From positions 215,439 through 279,438 of the forward strand of contig CAYNRE010000027.1 of NCBI GenBank assembly GCA_964399535.1: a stretch of DNA of 64,000 nucleotides, written 5' to 3'. Below the pieces are notes generated by a model, which ran no database searches, had not been told where the DNA came from, and saw only the letters and a program-made list of their open reading frames with translations. This stretch comes from CAYNRE01 sp964399535 (GTDB lineage: Bacteria; Planctomycetota; Planctomycetia; Pirellulales; CAYNRE01). The position numbers and the translations under genes are program-made. Shown here piece by piece: positions 62,747-64,000 of the stretch (its first letter is position 1; each line of letters opens with the position of its first letter).

Positions 62747-63406
62747 ATGTCGCCGTACTGCCACCGTGCCCGACTCGCCGTGATCGTGGCGGCTTTTGTC
62801 TTCGCGTTGCCACCGCGGTCGGCGTCTGCGCTCTGGATTGTGATCGAGGTTAAGCAGATCAAAACGGGCTCCTGGTCGCTGTTTGGATCGTCGTTCAATC
62901 ATTATCGGAGCCAGCTCTGCTTTACTACAGGACTGGGAGACCTGCCGACCGAGTACCAGAACTCAGGGATCACCTTCGATGACAGCAAGCAGGGTGTGGA
63001 TGATGTCTGCTTGACCGACCTGCGGTTGTTCCCGGGGCCAGGAGCCTTGGCCGAGCTGGGGGGCGACCCGATGATCTTCGATGATACGATGTTTCCCGCA
63101 CCGCCGGGCTTCGCCTTCGACACCCTGGGCGGGACCGAATTCAATATCCATTTCGAAACGCCGCTGCCCACGCTCGACGGGCCGCCGATGGTCGACCTCC
63201 CCGGAGTCTTCGTGTCGTCACGGCTACCGGTGGGGGACCCCAACCTGGTTCTCGGTGAGGCCCGCTTGATCGGCGGCCACACCTTTCCCGTCAAGGTGAC
63301 CGCCGTGCCCGAACCGGGGACCACAGGGCAGTTGATCACTGCCCTGGCCCTCCTGGGGAGCACGGCGGCCTACCACCGCCGGCGCCGCCGGGCACGGCCT
63401 GCGTAG
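62747..63406 (+). CDS. PEP-CTERM-sorted secreted protein
   Basis: ATG 62747 is preceded by a strong AGGAGGG ribosome-binding site. The 219-residue product has a signal peptide (RLAVIVAAFVFALPPRSASA). A beta-rich mature domain follows with GSWSLFGSSFNHYRSQLCFT and a single pair of cysteines. The C-terminal sorting tail is VPEPGTTGQLITALALLGS followed by a basic cluster (HRRRRRARP): the classical PEP-CTERM signal cut by an exosortase. It should be delivered to the cell surface or matrix polysaccharide. The mature domain has no recognised function. No exosortase gene is in the window. Confidence 0.9.
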   Translation: MSPYCHRARLAVIVAAFVFALPPRSASALWIVIEVKQIKTGSWSLFGSSFNHYRSQLCFTTGLGDLPTEYQNSGITFDDSKQGVDDVCLTDLRLFPGPGALAELGGDPMIFDDTMFPAPPGFAFDTLGGTEFNIHFETPLPTLDGPPMVDLPGVFVSSRLPVGDPNLVLGEARLIGGHTFPVKVTAVPEPGTTGQLITALALLGSTAAYHRRRRRARPA

Positions 63407-63747
63407 CCAAGCGGGCGCGGATCGCCCGAGCACCCGGCGGCTCGGAGTTGGCCGAGCCGACTCGCGCGCGATGAGCGAGTGACCAGCGACAAATTCCTAT
63501 ACCAGCGGCTCTGAAGGTAGCGGTACTTCACTGTGCGGCGCGGTTCGTCCAAATTGCCGGGGGCAATCGGGCGAGGGGCCATGCCAGGGGCGGCGATTCG
63601 GCAAGCCCGTCTCGGCCAGTGCGTTGCCGAAGCGAAATCTTGGGCAAGCCTGCGCGCGATGGGGCCTGCCCCTGGCAGGTGCGAAGTTCGGGGCGAATTA
63701 GCGCGCGAAAGCGCTAGCCAGCCGGCGCGTGCTGGCAATGGGGATGT
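63407..63747. other. 341-bp intergenic region between convergent PEP-CTERM genes
   Basis: Both flanking genes end here. Short GC-rich inverted repeats (for example GCCAGC/GCTGGC near 63717-63736) are present, but no U-tract follows, so no terminator is called. No gene is seen. Confidence 0.4.
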
Positions 63748-64000
63748 TTATCGCTCGCCGGGCCGACGGCGTCTGCGACGGGCATGGCCAAGGCCGCCCA
63801 GCGCGAGCCCCAGCCCCAGCCAAATCACCAGCGTGGCCGGTTCGGGCACGGCGGCCGGAGGCGGCGTGTAGAGCAGGTTCAGGTTGCTCCCCATCTGGGC
63901 TACCGAAAACGTGCCCGTGTAGGGGTTCGTGAAGCCCGAGAGGTCCAAGAGGAACGCCGCCGGGTCGAAGCCCACGATACCGCCCACGGCGCTGGCAAAG
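63748..64000 (-). CDS. PEP-CTERM protein, C-terminal fragment (cut by window edge)
   Basis: The frame continues past the right edge; 83 residues of the C-terminus are visible. The sequence FTNPYTGTFSVAQMGSNLNL ends an autotransporter- or PEP-associated beta region typical of secreted planctomycete proteins. It is followed by the sorting signal VPEPATLVIWLGLGLALGGL and a basic tail ARRRRRRPGER. The N-terminus, signal peptide and real start lie outside the window. Together with the convergent neighbour it forms a pair of exosortase substrates. The function of the mature protein is unknown. Confidence 0.88.
   Translation of the reverse strand, partial: FASAVGGIVGFDPAAFLLDLSGFTNPYTGTFSVAQMGSNLNLLYTPPPAAVPEPATLVIWLGLGLALGGLGHARRRRRRPGER

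Overview
The window is GC-rich, densely coded bacterial DNA, very probably from a planctomycete and most likely a member of the Pirellulales. The signs are a BBP7-type outer-membrane barrel, a DUF1501 protein with a twin-arginine-like leader, two PEP-CTERM proteins with an XrtA/EpsH-associated type of glycosyltransferase, a secreted protein with a YGYHHTQWKPWP motif, and a hybrid type II secretion/type IV pilus operon of planctomycete style. I see no insertion sequence, prophage, CRISPR array or rRNA. There is one tRNA gene, tRNA-Lys(CTT).

Layout. 0-9.8 kb (minus strand): exopolysaccharide genes, comprising a Wzc-like chain-length/tyrosine-kinase protein, three glycosyltransferases, a pentapeptide-repeat protein, a proline-rich secreted protein and a Wza-like lipoprotein exporter. 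9.8-17 kb: a small secreted protein, a histidine-kinase-like protein with a decayed ATPase half, two uncharacterised proteins, a lipoprotein, a YugP-type zinc metallopeptidase and ribosomal protein S21. 17-35.3 kb (minus strand): one long gene series for a pseudopilus or pilus machine. It holds three prepilin-like proteins, a PilX/GspK-like protein, PilM/N/O/P-like proteins, a secretin, a TPR lipoprotein, a histidine kinase, a response regulator, a STAS protein, GspE and GspF, and ends in a sialidase-like protein. 35.5-39.3 kb: nadC, a ComEA-like protein and uvrB.

39.5-47.9 kb is the most interesting part. A fatty-acid desaturase closely resembling eukaryotic dihydroceramide delta-4 desaturase (DES1) lies tail to tail with a secreted neutral ceramidase. 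The ceramidase is divergent from a four-gene MCE lipid-transport operon: a MlaE-type permease, an ABC ATPase homologue lacking its Walker A motif, a MlaD-type MCE protein and a TPR lipoprotein. Together they suggest a sphingolipid-like lipid modification, turnover and transport locus. This is an inference from family membership and gene order.

47.9-64 kb: a DUF1501 protein, a globin-coupled histidine kinase, the BBP7 barrel with glycine/tyrosine/methionine repeats, an orphan ParA, nagB, a rhomboid protease, an HExxH peptidase-like protein, a NUDIX hydrolase, fabI, a sigma-54 activator, tRNA-Lys with a strong terminator, and two PEP-CTERM proteins, the last cut by the window edge.

Limits: everything was read by eye. 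Family names rest on recognised motifs, not on database searches, and promoter and hairpin calls are tentative unless stated otherwise.
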